Positions 49,933-59,250 are shown, numbered from the stretch's first letter. The stretch: 64,000 bases of DNA from Domibacillus enclensis (GCF_900156125.1 NZ_FTLX01000002.1:310001-374000); one strand, 5' to 3'. The notes: a model not told the origin generated them from the sequence alone. Made by a program: numbers and translations.

Positions 49933-50973
49933 TTATGGCTGCATGACTGTGTCGCGTACTTGCTGCAGGTGGCTGTCGATGTTGTCCTCCGTCACATACA
50001 CACCAAATGAACTTTCCGCGTCAGGTCCGGCATTTATGCGTTCGGCTATTTTGGTGCCTGTTTCGGGATAAAAGTGATGGCCGTCAAAGTAGTTAGATAA
50101 GTCGTTTGTGACGTCATTCGGATACATGAAGTTGTACACGCCTCCGTACACCTCGACAAGATCGCGCAGCCACTGCTCATAATCAGATAAGTGGCCGGTT
50201 TCAACGAGAGCGTCAAACAATTCCATTGAGATCGGCGTCGTATAAACGATTTTCTCCACCTCTGGGTGCCGTTCGTTAAAGATTTGCAAAAACTCTTTGT
50301 ATCTTGGGTTGTAGACGTAGCTGTCTCCGTAAAACTCTTCTTTAAAGCGCTCAATCTTCTCTTTCGTGTTTTCGTTAAGTTCTTCCTGCGAGATTTTCCG
50401 CGCAGAGGCGACATTCTCCCGGCTGTATACACGCTCGAGCGACACTTCATCCGTCCTCGACATGCGCGCGTTAGCCCAGGAGTACTTGAATGTATCCAGT
50501 GACAGCAAATTTTTAAACCGGTACAGTGGATCTTCCAGCTTTGTCTCGTAATTGGTCAACGAGTAAGGCTTGCTGCTTTCCTGCACCGATGACTTGAAAA
50601 AATCAAGACCGAGAATCACGCGCTGTACCGGTTCTGCGCTTTGCTCTTTGGCAAATGCAAGGAACGTATCATATTCACGGATCGACATGTTGCTGACAGA
50701 ATAATTGTAGACGTTCATTTGATCGAATTGATGCTGATCCACGTAGGTTGACCGGCTGGAGCCAAGCAGAATCGTGTCGTATGAAAACGGCTGATAGTAC
50801 ATCCGGTTTGTTTTTTGCTGCCGTTCATCGATGACATCCTGGTGATCATTCCATTCGTTTTTCGAGCTGAATGTCCAGAGAGGGTCAATCGCATAGTTAA
50901 ACGCAGCAAGCGGAACGAGTGTTAGAAACAATATCAGAAAAAAGAGTAAAACAAATTGTCTGGATTGCGTCAC
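49933..50973 (-). CDS. SGNH-like (AlgJ/DltD-type) partner of the MBOAT acyltransferase
   Basis: A 346-aa membrane-tethered protein: one N-terminal helix (about residues 6-25), then an extracellular SGNH-like domain with a nucleophile-type motif LGSSRSTYVD and a Asp/His block DGHHFYPETG. In acylation systems such as AlgI/AlgJ, PatA/PatB and DltB/DltD the SGNH partner moves the acyl group onto the glycan. It starts with GTG after AGGTGGG, 12 bases behind the MBOAT stop, so the pair is one operon. The target polymer is not identifiable here; an exopolysaccharide or secondary wall polymer is plausible. Confidence 0.82.
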   Translation of the reverse strand: MTQSRQFVLLFFLILFLTLVPLAAFNYAIDPLWTFSSKNEWNDHQDVIDERQQKTNRMYYQPFSYDTILLGSSRSTYVDQHQFDQMNVYNYSVSNMSIREYDTFLAFAKEQSAEPVQRVILGLDFFKSSVQESSKPYSLTNYETKLEDPLYRFKNLLSLDTFKYSWANARMSRTDEVSLERVYSRENVASARKISQEELNENTKEKIERFKEEFYGDSYVYNPRYKEFLQIFNERHPEVEKIVYTTPISMELFDALVETGHLSDYEQWLRDLVEVYGGVYNFMYPNDVTNDLSNYFDGHHFYPETGTKIAERINAGPDAESSFGVYVTEDNIDSHLQQVRDTVMQP

Positions 50974-50985
50974 GCAGATCCCACC

Positions 50986-52431
50986 TTAAAAGTTGAAATA
51001 AAGAAATTCAGATACCTTTTGCAGCTGCAGTGCGCAATAAACGAACATGATGGCGGCAGCCGCTGCAATCCACGGCTTCGGTGTAAATTCATCCCGCAGC
51101 TGGATTGAGTTTTTCGCAAGCAGGCATAGAATCATAACCGCTGCGGTCCAAAGAAAGACTTCAATAAACGGCGCGCCGAGCTGAAAGTTAAACAGCACCG
51201 GGCTGCCAAGCGGCAAATGAAGCGTTTGGACCAGATCCTTCGGGAGAAGTACGCCGTTTAAGCCAAGCATGCTGCCAATAACACTAAACGCAGTCTGCAT
51301 ATCCGGCGCCCGGAAAAATACCCAGGCGAAATGAACAAAGCTAAATGTTAACAGCCAGGCGAGAGGGCCGGGCAGTTTTCGTCCTGACAGCGTCCACGCA
51401 CGGTTAATCATGCTGGCAACACCGTGAAGAATCCCCCATACAACGAATGTCCAGCCGGCACCGTGCCAGAAGCCGCTGATCAGAAAGATAAGGAAAATAT
51501 TAATGTAGGTTCTTGTTTTGCCCCGCCGGTTTCCACCGAGGGGAATGTAAATATACTGCGTTAAAAACGTCGAAAGCGTAATATGCCAGCGCCGCCAGAA
51601 ATCCTGAATGCTTTTTGCTTTATAAGGCGAGAAAAAGTTGCGCGGCAGGTGGATGTTAAACAGCAGCCCGGCACCGATCGCCATATCGGAGTAGCCGCTA
51701 AAGTCAAAATAAAGCTGGAATGTGTACGCCAGTGTCGTTAGCCAGCTGTCCACGAACGTCAAGCTGTCGGCCATCGCATAGCCTTGATTCGCCCACGCCG
51801 CAAAGGTATCCGCGATCACCACTTTCTTAAATAAGCCGATGCTGAAAACGAAGGCACCGAGTGCAATGTTTCTTGACTGAATGCGCCGGTTCTCCAGTGA
51901 CTGAAACTGATCCATCACCTGACTGTGGTGCACAATCGGTCCCGCAATAAGCTGGGGGAAAAAGGTGACGAATAGACCGTAATTCAAAAAATTATATTCC
52001 TTTGTTTCTTTACGGTATGAATCAACCAAGTAGGCAATTTGCTGAAAGGTGTAAAAGCTGATCGCGAGCGGCAAAAGAAGATTCTTCAGCACAAGGTCCG
52101 CTCCAAACAGGACATTGATGTTTTCCACAAAAAAGTCGTAATATTTGTAGTAGCCGAGAAGCAGCACGTTAAAGAGAATACCGAATGTCAGCACTACTTT
52201 ACGGCGGCGGTCGGGATGGTCCTTGCCCAGGTAGCTGCCGGCCATAAAGTTAATGAGCAATGAAATCAAAATAAGCGGCAAATATGCCGGGTTCCAAAAG
52301 CCATAAAAAAACAGCGAGCTGAGAAGCAGCCAGGTTTTCGCTGCCGGAAAGCTCCATTTATTTAAAAGAAAATACAAAAGAAAAACAATCGGCAAAAATA
52401 AAAAAAGAAATTCAAATGAATTAAAAATCAA
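50986..52431 (-). CDS. MBOAT O-acyltransferase (AlgI/PatA-like)
   Basis: A polytopic enzyme that takes an acyl group from the cytoplasm and passes it across the membrane to modify a glycan. I choose TTG at 52431, which follows GGAGG by eight bases, giving 481 aa beginning with FNSFEFLFLFLPIVFLLYF; upstream in-frame ATGs lack a site and give an odd N-terminus. MBOAT hallmarks: SFYTFQQIAYLVD, FFPQLIAGPIVHH, DFWRRWHITLSTFLTQYIYIPLGGN in parts, and the catalytic His in SGFWHGAGW. Paired with the SGNH gene downstream. Confidence 0.9.
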   Translation of the reverse strand: MIFNSFEFLFLFLPIVFLLYFLLNKWSFPAAKTWLLLSSLFFYGFWNPAYLPLILISLLINFMAGSYLGKDHPDRRRKVVLTFGILFNVLLLGYYKYYDFFVENINVLFGADLVLKNLLLPLAISFYTFQQIAYLVDSYRKETKEYNFLNYGLFVTFFPQLIAGPIVHHSQVMDQFQSLENRRIQSRNIALGAFVFSIGLFKKVVIADTFAAWANQGYAMADSLTFVDSWLTTLAYTFQLYFDFSGYSDMAIGAGLLFNIHLPRNFFSPYKAKSIQDFWRRWHITLSTFLTQYIYIPLGGNRRGKTRTYINIFLIFLISGFWHGAGWTFVVWGILHGVASMINRAWTLSGRKLPGPLAWLLTFSFVHFAWVFFRAPDMQTAFSVIGSMLGLNGVLLPKDLVQTLHLPLGSPVLFNFQLGAPFIEVFLWTAAVMILCLLAKNSIQLRDEFTPKPWIAAAAAIMFVYCALQLQKVSEFLYFNF

Positions 52432-52549
52432 CGAAATCTCCTCCAAAGAGAAACGAATAACGACAGCATTAATCATACTACAGCCGTTCTTTTTCGACAA
52501 TAAGGCAAGAGACCGCCTCATTTTTCAAAAAAGAGTTGTAAGTGGAAAA

Positions 52550-52663
52550 AGATATGATAAAATGGACATATAGTTTCCGTTTTGTATGTAAAATAACTCG
52601 TTTTGCTAGAACGTGGTTGGTAAAAGCTGTGAGCACCTGTCTATTATGGCAGGTGCTTTTTTT
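52550..52663 (+). ncRNA. Candidate small RNA with own promoter and terminator
   Basis: No open frame is present, but a promoter-like pair TTGTAA and TAAAAT (about 52534-52561, 16-bp spacer) leads to about 100 bases that end in a strong terminator (gcacctg/caggtgc plus seven T, 52631-52663). The strand is opposite to both neighbours, so the terminator cannot belong to them. No known RNA family is recognised. A leftover terminator of a lost gene is the alternative. Confidence 0.45.
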
Positions 52664-52675
52664 CCTGTCTATGAC

Positions 52676-52724
52676 AAAAAAGTGCCCGAAAAAGTCAACA
52701 GGCTGACTTTCGGGCACTTTTTTA
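52676..52724. terminator. Terminator of the secA2-SLAP operon
   Basis: A long stem aagtgcccgaaa/tttcgggcactt with inner agtca/tgact is flanked by A- and T-runs. Confidence 0.88.
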
Positions 52725-53624
52725 TTATTTTGTAACACGAACACTCCATTTGGAGAGATCTGGCTTTTCTTTTTGAATAAGAGAGGCCGGAAAAACGAAT
52801 GTCCACGGCTTGGTCGTGTTGGCTTTTACTTCAAAGTCGCCGACATTGAATTGGCCCTGGGCAACCAGCTCGCCGTTTGCATCGAGCAGCTGAAGCGGAA
52901 GCTTTTCAATATTCACATTGCGCTCGTAGCCGTTGCGGATCAAAAGGGAAATGCTCAAGTTTCCATTTTCAAGTGAGGCTGCACTTAATCCGGTAAAGTT
53001 TAATTCATTCTTAGCAGGGTTTCCGAGCTTTTCGACAATTTTCTTTAAGTTTTCTTTTTGTTCGTTCGGAAGTGTCGCGTCCCATTTCTCATCAAGATCC
53101 AGCTGATGCTTGCGGTTGGTCAGGTCAAAGGCAATGGACCAGTTTTCCTTGCCAAGCTCCACGCCGCTTTGAAAGGAAGCGGAAGGGAACAGGAACGTCC
53201 ACGGCCGGCTTGAATCAGCTGGAAGGGCGCCGACTTCTTTTAAGTTGAATGTGTCACGCGCTTTTAATTCGTTTTTTTCATTCAGCAGGAGAAGCGGGAC
53301 ATCTCCAAGTGTGATTTCGCGGTTAACGGTATTGCGAACAAAAGCGGAAACGGCGATGCCGTTCGGCTGCTCATTCCATTCGATACCAGATAAGGACAGC
53401 TGATTCCGCTTCAGCGGCGGCAATTCGTTATTTAAAAAGCGAAGGACATACATCTGCTCCTGTGAAACGGTTTGAGACGGATGCAGGGACAAGTCTGTTG
53501 TTACTTCCTCTTGACCAGGCTCTGCTGCTTCTCCTGTTACGTCGCCAGCGGAAATGGAGGTTTCGCGCCCGTCATTTTTTAAGGTTTCATCATTTTTTCC
53601 TTTTCGTTTAAAGAAAGAAAACAT
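52725..53624 (-). CDS. Accessory Sec S-layer assembly protein (two SLAP domains)
   Basis: A 299-aa protein without signal peptide. Two related modules are visible: residues about 70-165 (NQLSLSGIEWNEQPNGIAVSAFVRNTVNREI... SRPWTFLFPSASF) and about 205-295 (NELNFTGLSAASLENGNLSISLLIRNGYERNV... TKPWTFVFPASLI). This is the arrangement of the SecA2-linked S-layer assembly (SlaP) family of Bacillus, required with SecA2 for export of S-layer proteins in B. anthracis. It follows secA2 by four bases, which supports the assignment. Confidence 0.88.
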   Translation of the reverse strand: MFSFFKRKGKNDETLKNDGRETSISAGDVTGEAAEPGQEEVTTDLSLHPSQTVSQEQMYVLRFLNNELPPLKRNQLSLSGIEWNEQPNGIAVSAFVRNTVNREITLGDVPLLLLNEKNELKARDTFNLKEVGALPADSSRPWTFLFPSASFQSGVELGKENWSIAFDLTNRKHQLDLDEKWDATLPNEQKENLKKIVEKLGNPAKNELNFTGLSAASLENGNLSISLLIRNGYERNVNIEKLPLQLLDANGELVAQGQFNVGDFEVKANTTKPWTFVFPASLIQKEKPDLSKWSVRVTK

Positions 53625-53628
53625 GCGA

Positions 53629-55989
53629 TCACTTCTCCTTTTTCATTAATTCAGTCAGTAAAGCAGCCGTTTTGGTGGAAACGGAACGAAGCAGCTCACG
53701 ATATGAGGTCTGGAACAGCTGCAGGCCTTCCCGTGCATAAATGCGCATCGGGTCTTCCTGCTGATAGTGACGCAGGCCAATGCCTTCCTTTAAGCGGGTC
53801 ATTTTCTCAAGATGCTGGACCCAAATGGCATCAATATCCGCTGTGGCAATTCGTTTAATTAAGTCGTCCCAATCGGACTCATAGTGGCTGTCGATCCATT
53901 CCGCATATTCAGCCAGAACCGGCTCAATGGCTTTTTCCACTTGTTTTTTGTTTGCGGCTTCTTCCGGCAGCGGAACAGCACGTCCGGCATACATCGCCTG
54001 CAGGTGGCCGGAAAGGCGGTCAAGAGGCCACTCCTCAGGCGCCGTATCTTCATCGCAATGAAAGTCAATTTCTTCCCTCGTCGACCGCTTAATCAGATCA
54101 ATCAGGCGCTCTTTTTGTGAGTCGTCATCAATAATGCCGTTGCGCAGACCGAAGATAACGCCGCGCTGCTCATTGATGACATCATCCAGCTTTAAATTGT
54201 ATTCGCGCATCGCGTAGTTGGCGCCTTCAACAATTCGCTGCACACGGTCGACAAACTCATGCATTTTTTTATTCGTCACAAGGCCGTTTTCATCGGTCTG
54301 CACTTTTTTCTCGATTTTCGCGAGGTCGTCCTTCGCGAACCGGCGGAACATCGAGTCCTCCAATGAAATTAAAAATTCGCTGGAGCCGGGATCTCCCTGC
54401 CGTCCAGCCCGGCCTTTCAGCTGGTTGTCAATGCGGCGCGATTCATGCCGCTCGGTTCCAAGAACGTGAAGGCCGCCAAGCTCCGGAACACCATCGCCGA
54501 GCAAGATATCCGTTCCGCGTCCAGCCATATTGGTCGCAATTGTAATGTGACCGCGCTGTCCGGAGCGTGAAATTAGCTCAACCTCCTGCTCAACGCTTTT
54601 TGCATTTAAAATCTCAAACGTTAATCCCGCTTCTTTAAAATAATCCGCAATTTTTTCTGACTGCAAAATAGAGGTAGTGCCGACTAACACGGGCTGCCCC
54701 TTTGCATGGCGAGCGGCTGTTTCAGCTGTTACCGCCGCATATTTTTCATCGGACGTGCGGTAAATGCGGTCCGGCATATCGACCCGCTGAACAGGGCGAT
54801 TTGTCGGCACCTTGATCACCTGCATGTTATACACGTCAAGCAGTTCCTTTTCCTCGGTTTTCGCCGTGCCGGTCATGCCGGATAAGAACGGATACATCCG
54901 GAAATAATTTTGAATAGTGATGGATGCCTGCGTTTTATTTTCATCAGTTACTTCCAGGCCTTCTTTCGCTTCAATAGCCTGGTGAAGACCGTCTGAAAGC
55001 GTCCGGCCTTCCATCGTCCGGCCTGTAAACATGTCGACGAGAAGAATGCCGCCGTCTTTCACAATGTAATCGACGTCCCGTTCAAACATCACATGAGCGC
55101 GCACCGCTTGAATCATGTAATGGTACAGCGTTTGATGCTCAAGCTCGTATAAATTATCAACACCAAACGCTTTTTCCACTTTTTCAATGCCGCCGTCTGT
55201 TAAGCTGACTGCTTTTGTTTCATCATCCATATGATAATCTTCATCGCGGACGAATCGTTTCGCGACACGAGCGCCAATAGAATGAAGGTCAGCCGCCGGC
55301 GGCATTTTGCCGGCAATGATCAGCGGTGTTTTCGCTTCATCAATCAGGACGCTGTCCACTTCGTCAATAATGGCAAAATGATACGGGCGCTGAACGCGCT
55401 GGGTCGGGTGCCAGACCATATTGTCTCGCAAGTAGTCAAATCCGAATTCTGTGCCAACGCCGTATGTAATGTCCGCGTTGTATGCGGCTTGTTTTTCTTT
55501 TGAATCCATTAAAGGCAGGTTTAAGCCGACCGTTAAGCCGAGAAACTCATGAAGGGGACCGATCGTGTCACGGTCGCGCTTTGCTAAATATTCATTGACG
55601 GTAATAACGTGAACACCTTTTCCTTCAAGTGCGCGCAAATAGCTCGGCAATGACGCAACAAGCGTTTTTCCTTCACCCGTAGCCATTTCCGCAATGTTTG
55701 CACCGGCCAGAATCAGACCGCCGATCAGCTGCACATCGTAATGGCGCATGCCCAGCACACGTCTGGCGGCTTCGCGCACAACCGCAAACGCCTCGGCCGT
55801 GATGTCATCAACCGGCGTGCCGGAAGCAAGCTGCTCTTTGAAATGAGCTGTTTTTGCCCGCAGCTGTTCATCGGTTAAGGCTTCCATTTCCGCTTCCCGC
55901 TCATTAATGGAAGCAACGATTTTTTTATATGATTTTAACTGCCGCTCACCGGCATCTTTTTTACGAAACAATGAGACCACGTTGTTCAC
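53629..55989 (-). CDS. secA2: Accessory Sec translocase ATPase SecA2
   Basis: A 786-aa SecA motor, shorter than housekeeping SecA (about 840 aa) and without its C-terminal zinc-binding tail. DEAD-like helicase motifs are present: ATGEGKT (Walker A), IIDEVDSVLID (Walker B), SGMTGTAKTEE, ATNMAGRGTDILLG and KGRAGRQGDPG. It should push a subset of exported proteins, especially SLH/S-layer proteins, through SecYEG. The paired SLAP gene downstream identifies it as SecA2. GGGAG precedes the ATG. Three candidate SLH cargo proteins are encoded at 9.3, 13.6 and 19.8 kb. Confidence 0.93.
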   Translation of the reverse strand: MNNVVSLFRKKDAGERQLKSYKKIVASINEREAEMEALTDEQLRAKTAHFKEQLASGTPVDDITAEAFAVVREAARRVLGMRHYDVQLIGGLILAGANIAEMATGEGKTLVASLPSYLRALEGKGVHVITVNEYLAKRDRDTIGPLHEFLGLTVGLNLPLMDSKEKQAAYNADITYGVGTEFGFDYLRDNMVWHPTQRVQRPYHFAIIDEVDSVLIDEAKTPLIIAGKMPPAADLHSIGARVAKRFVRDEDYHMDDETKAVSLTDGGIEKVEKAFGVDNLYELEHQTLYHYMIQAVRAHVMFERDVDYIVKDGGILLVDMFTGRTMEGRTLSDGLHQAIEAKEGLEVTDENKTQASITIQNYFRMYPFLSGMTGTAKTEEKELLDVYNMQVIKVPTNRPVQRVDMPDRIYRTSDEKYAAVTAETAARHAKGQPVLVGTTSILQSEKIADYFKEAGLTFEILNAKSVEQEVELISRSGQRGHITIATNMAGRGTDILLGDGVPELGGLHVLGTERHESRRIDNQLKGRAGRQGDPGSSEFLISLEDSMFRRFAKDDLAKIEKKVQTDENGLVTNKKMHEFVDRVQRIVEGANYAMREYNLKLDDVINEQRGVIFGLRNGIIDDDSQKERLIDLIKRSTREEIDFHCDEDTAPEEWPLDRLSGHLQAMYAGRAVPLPEEAANKKQVEKAIEPVLAEYAEWIDSHYESDWDDLIKRIATADIDAIWVQHLEKMTRLKEGIGLRHYQQEDPMRIYAREGLQLFQTSYRELLRSVSTKTAALLTELMKKEK

Positions 55990-56201
55990 TCCCTAAAGTA
56001 CGTGCCAAGAAACCGTTTCAACGGCTTTTTAGTCCATCCTTATCTTAACAGAAGAGAGCATGAAAGAAAATATACCGTCTTTTTCAAGTTAATGGTGGAT
56101 ATAATAATGGTTTGCGATTATAATGTTGAAGTTGAGGATAAATAGAAATATAAAAGACATCTCAAATAGATTATTTTTCTGGCCAACAAGAGGAGGATCT
56201 C

Positions 56202-57269
56202 ATGGTTGTTGCGTTTATTGTATGCGTACTGGCTTCACTTGCCCTTACGCCACTTGTGAAGAAATTTGCCATCGCCATTGGAGCCGTTGATAAGCCGAAC
56301 TACCGGAAAGTGCATCAGCGGATCATGCCCCGCATGGGAGGGCTGGCGATTTTTATCAGCTTCCTCATTGGGATGCTCGTTCTGCGTCCGGTCGCCCCGT
56401 ATGATCTGCCGCTCATGAATCCGGCAATCATCATCGGAAGCTTTATTATCATTTTAACGGGAGTATTCGATGACCGTTTCGAGCTTTCAGCTAAAGTGAA
56501 GCTGGCCGGCCAAATTGCCGCTGCGCTAGTCGTTGTTGTGTATGGAGATGTTCGACTGGACTTCTTTAACCTTCCGTTTGGTGGAAGCATTGAATTTAAC
56601 AGCTTTTTAAGCATTCCGTTGACGATTATCTGGATTGTTGCGATTACAAATGCGATCAACTTGATTGATGGACTGGACGGTTTAGCGGCCGGCGTTTCAA
56701 CAATTGCGTTGTTTACGATCAGCTTCATGGCCTTTTTAAAAGGCGATGTATACGTTATGAGCATCGCGCTCATCGTGGCGGCCAGCACAATCGGGTTTTT
56801 AAAGTACAATTTCCACCCTGCGAAAATTTTCATGGGGGATACAGGCGCGCTGTTTCTCGGCTTCATTATTTCAGTCGTTTCACTGCTCGGCTTTAAAAAT
56901 ATCACCGTTGTTTCGTTAATTATTCCAATTATTGTCCTTGGTGTGCCAATTTCAGATACGATTTTTGCGATTATCCGCCGGAAGCTGAACAAGCAGCCGA
57001 TTTCCGCGCCGGACAAATCCCATTTGCATCACTGTCTTCTTCGGACAGGCTATACGCACAAACAAACGGTGCTGATCATTTACATGATTGCGATGATGTT
57101 TGGTCTGGCGGCGATTATCTTTTCGATGGCAACGATTTGGGGAGCCATTATCATGATGGCCGTCATTACCCTCGCGATTGAGCTGTTTGTCGAAAGCGTC
57201 GGCTTAATCAGCAACGACTACAAGCCGCTCTTGAACTTTGTCAGAAGCGGGACGAAAAAGAATATGTAA
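56202..57269 (+). CDS. tagO: UDP-GlcNAc:undecaprenyl-phosphate GlcNAc-1-phosphate transferase
   Basis: Starts the lipid-linked synthesis of teichoic acid or other wall polymers on undecaprenyl phosphate. The 355-aa polytopic protein of the MraY/WecA family has the motifs KPNYRKVHQRIMPRMGG, the catalytic Asp-rich NAINLIDGLDGLAAGV, FNFHPAKIFMGDTGALFLG-like (here NFHPAKIFMGDTGALF) and DKSHLHHCLL with the His-rich loop. It is next to the LCP gene as in B. subtilis, where tagO, yvhJ, yvyE, degS and degU are neighbours. AGAGGAGG precedes the ATG. Confidence 0.93.
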   Translation: MVVAFIVCVLASLALTPLVKKFAIAIGAVDKPNYRKVHQRIMPRMGGLAIFISFLIGMLVLRPVAPYDLPLMNPAIIIGSFIIILTGVFDDRFELSAKVKLAGQIAAALVVVVYGDVRLDFFNLPFGGSIEFNSFLSIPLTIIWIVAITNAINLIDGLDGLAAGVSTIALFTISFMAFLKGDVYVMSIALIVAASTIGFLKYNFHPAKIFMGDTGALFLGFIISVVSLLGFKNITVVSLIIPIIVLGVPISDTIFAIIRRKLNKQPISAPDKSHLHHCLLRTGYTHKQTVLIIYMIAMMFGLAAIIFSMATIWGAIIMMAVITLAIELFVESVGLISNDYKPLLNFVRSGTKKNM

Positions 57270-57277
57270 GAAAAGAA

Positions 57278-57307
57278 TGCCGAGCAAAGCTGCTCGGCTT
57301 TTTTTAT
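57278..57307 (+). terminator. Intrinsic terminator after tagO
   Basis: Stem gccgagca/tgctcggc followed by seven T. Confidence 0.9.
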
Positions 57308-57310
57308 GCT

Positions 57311-57915
57311 GATGAAAAAAAGAGTGTGTCTATGAAATCAGGTGACAATTTCTCTTTTTCAAAGCGACTGTGCTTGCGCCAACACAGTCGGGGCGGCTTC
57401 TGCAGGACTTCGCGTTCGGAGGGGCGGGCGGTGAGCTAACTTTTGTCGCTACGCTCCAAAAGTGGATCTCACCTGCCCCGCTGATCCCTGCCGAGTCTTC
57501 GTCCTGCGCCAGCCGCCCTGGTGGGGAGGAAAAGCCGTTGTCAAAATCCAAAAAGGAGCGGAATGAAAGAGGAATAAAAGACGATTCTGCTCTTTATGTG
57601 AAAGAAGAGAAGCTTCTGCTCATACAGCCTCTTGTTCGTCATTGAAAACAATCCGTTTATTATCATCACTGCTTACCATTGTTTCGTTAGAATCACAACG
57701 GGCGCAGGGAGGTCGGCGGAGACTTCCATGTGACGAGCGGACAGGCTGAAACAGCCGCGCACTTTGGGCTGGTTCAGCGTTCGCCACATAGAAAAGCGGA
57801 GCCGGCAGCCCGGAGCCCCTGTATGTTTTTTGTAGAAAGATAACCGTCTTTATTTTGCTCATAAAAAAGAAAATATTATAAAGAAATACCTGTATTCCCT
57901 TGACACGTTTGTTTT
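57311..57915. repeat. Large interspersed repeat, copy 3 (fullest copy)
   Basis: Begins right after the tagO terminator. The small hairpin CGACTGTG/CACAGTCG is at 57365-57372 and 57383-57390. Module A (about 57391-57525) is a single long hairpin from ggggcggc to agccgccc; module B (about 57697-57825) holds gctgaa/ttcagc and ATGTG/CACAT. The stretch between them partly matches copy 1 (aagaagcttctgctcatacag, tgttcgtcattgaaa), while the 3' end matches copy 2. No believable protein gene. The three ends differ, so exact boundaries are approximate. Confidence 0.85.
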
Positions 57916-57924
57916 TCAACACTA

Positions 57925-57961
57925 TGAAAAGCGCCGAGCAGCTTTACTCGGCGCTTTTTTT
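57925..57961. terminator. Terminator of the LCP gene
   Basis: Stem aagcgccgag/ctcggcgctt with T-runs on both sides; it touches the LCP stop codon. Confidence 0.88.
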
Positions 57962-59027
57962 ATTCTGTTTCGTACGTATTGTCTTCCCAATCTGATTCTT
58001 CCTCTTCATCGTTGGCTGTAACCGGGATGTCGAGGTGGCGCTGAAGCTTGCCTTTTACGACTTCGAGCTCGGTTTCGTCCAGCTGCCAAACATAGGCGCC
58101 GGATGGAAGAAAGTCATCTGTGCCGGCAAGTGTGATGGAGTCAAAATCAAGCACTTCATCATTTTTGCCATAGTCAATCAGTGATTTCATTTCACTGAAT
58201 GTCATATCCGTCCGCATGTTAGACCCAACAGCTTCCAGAATTTCATCGTATTTTGTAATCGAATTGATCGACATCGCTTTTTTAGCAATGGCCTGAAGCA
58301 CTTCCTGCTGACGCAAGCCGCGTTCGATATCGCTGTCGACCTTCCGGGTACGAACCAGGGCAAGAGCTTCCTGGCCGTTTAATGTCTGCAAGCCTTTTTC
58401 CACTTCTGTGTAATGGACGTCACTTGAATCCTTTACTTTAAAGTCGTAAGGCACATCGTACTGAATACCGTTAATCGCATCCACAACATCTACAAATGCG
58501 TAGAAGTTCATGCGTACATAATAGTCAACCGGGACGTCGAGAAGTTCCTCGACCGCTTCAATTGTGGCAGTAGGACCGCCGACAACATGGGCGTGATTGA
58601 TCCGGTTATAATCATCCTCTTCCGGAATATACGTATACGTATCACGCGGAATGCTGACCATTTTAATCGTTTTATCCTCTACATTTAATGTTGCCAGAAT
58701 CAAGGCGTCGGTACGGGTATTATCTCCGTAATTCCGGCGCAGGTTATCATCAATGCCCATAAACAAAATGGAAATGTTGTCTTCGAGCGGATGCACATCA
58801 GCATCTCGCAAATCTGATTTTTCACGGCCGTCGTTCATATAGGATTCAGAAAGGACCGTTTCGGCTTTTTTGTATAAAAAAGCACCATAGCCTGCACCAG
58901 TGAAAAGAACAAGCAGCAAGGGAAGGAATAATGTAAAAAATAAAATCCGGCGCTTTTGCGTTTTTTTGCGGCGCCGTCCCATGCGTTGACTGGGTGAACT
59001 CATATATTGATCTGCTACTAAAAACAT
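57960..59027 (-). CDS. tagV: LytR-CpsA-Psr (LCP) family wall-polymer ligase, TagV-like
   Basis: Transfers undecaprenyl-linked polymer to peptidoglycan. The 355-aa protein has a basic cytoplasmic N-terminus (RRRKKTQKRR), one membrane helix (about 28-50) and an extracellular LCP domain with ISILFMGIDDN, NTRTDALILAT, KMVSIPRDTYTYIP and LALVRTRKVDSDIERGLRQQE, including the conserved Arg/Asp residues that bind pyrophosphate. I choose ATG 59027. No ribosome site lies next to it now; a good AAAGGAG is found on the far side of the inserted tnpB element (60434-60440). By synteny it is YvhJ/TagV. Confidence 0.88.
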   Translation of the reverse strand: MFLVADQYMSSPSQRMGRRRKKTQKRRILFFTLFLPLLLVLFTGAGYGAFLYKKAETVLSESYMNDGREKSDLRDADVHPLEDNISILFMGIDDNLRRNYGDNTRTDALILATLNVEDKTIKMVSIPRDTYTYIPEEDDYNRINHAHVVGGPTATIEAVEELLDVPVDYYVRMNFYAFVDVVDAINGIQYDVPYDFKVKDSSDVHYTEVEKGLQTLNGQEALALVRTRKVDSDIERGLRQQEVLQAIAKKAMSINSITKYDEILEAVGSNMRTDMTFSEMKSLIDYGKNDEVLDFDSITLAGTDDFLPSGAYVWQLDETELEVVKGKLQRHLDIPVTANDEEEESDWEDNTYETE

Positions 59028-59250
59028 AGACAAATGTCTAAGCTAGAAGGTTTCCTGCTTCTGCGAACCCGACCTCGCCACGTGCCCGCTACTGTCGATT
59101 GTGTGGCTCTCCACAGGCGTGAATTCGGATGTAGCCCACCCTACTCTTCATACTTTATGCCAAAATCGTATAAGCCGTGGCCGATTTCAGATTTAAACTG
59201 GCATTGACATCCCGATCCATCTCGATCCCGCAAGAAGCACACGTAAACAG
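59028..59250 (-). ncRNA. Predicted omega/reRNA at the right end of the tnpB element
   Basis: IS200/IS605 elements make a guide RNA from the 3' end of tnpB through the right end. Here the 127 bases after the tnpB stop are non-coding and contain gaagcaggaaaccttc and the end hairpin agac-attt-gtct, features seen at right ends of such elements. The guide would be the adjacent flank, beginning ATGTTTTTAGTAGCAG. Prediction by analogy. Confidence 0.5.

Noticed and set aside
56315-57016. 233-aa antisense frame within tagO
   Set aside because: Shadow frame of a well-conserved membrane protein gene; no ribosome site and no sensible sequence.
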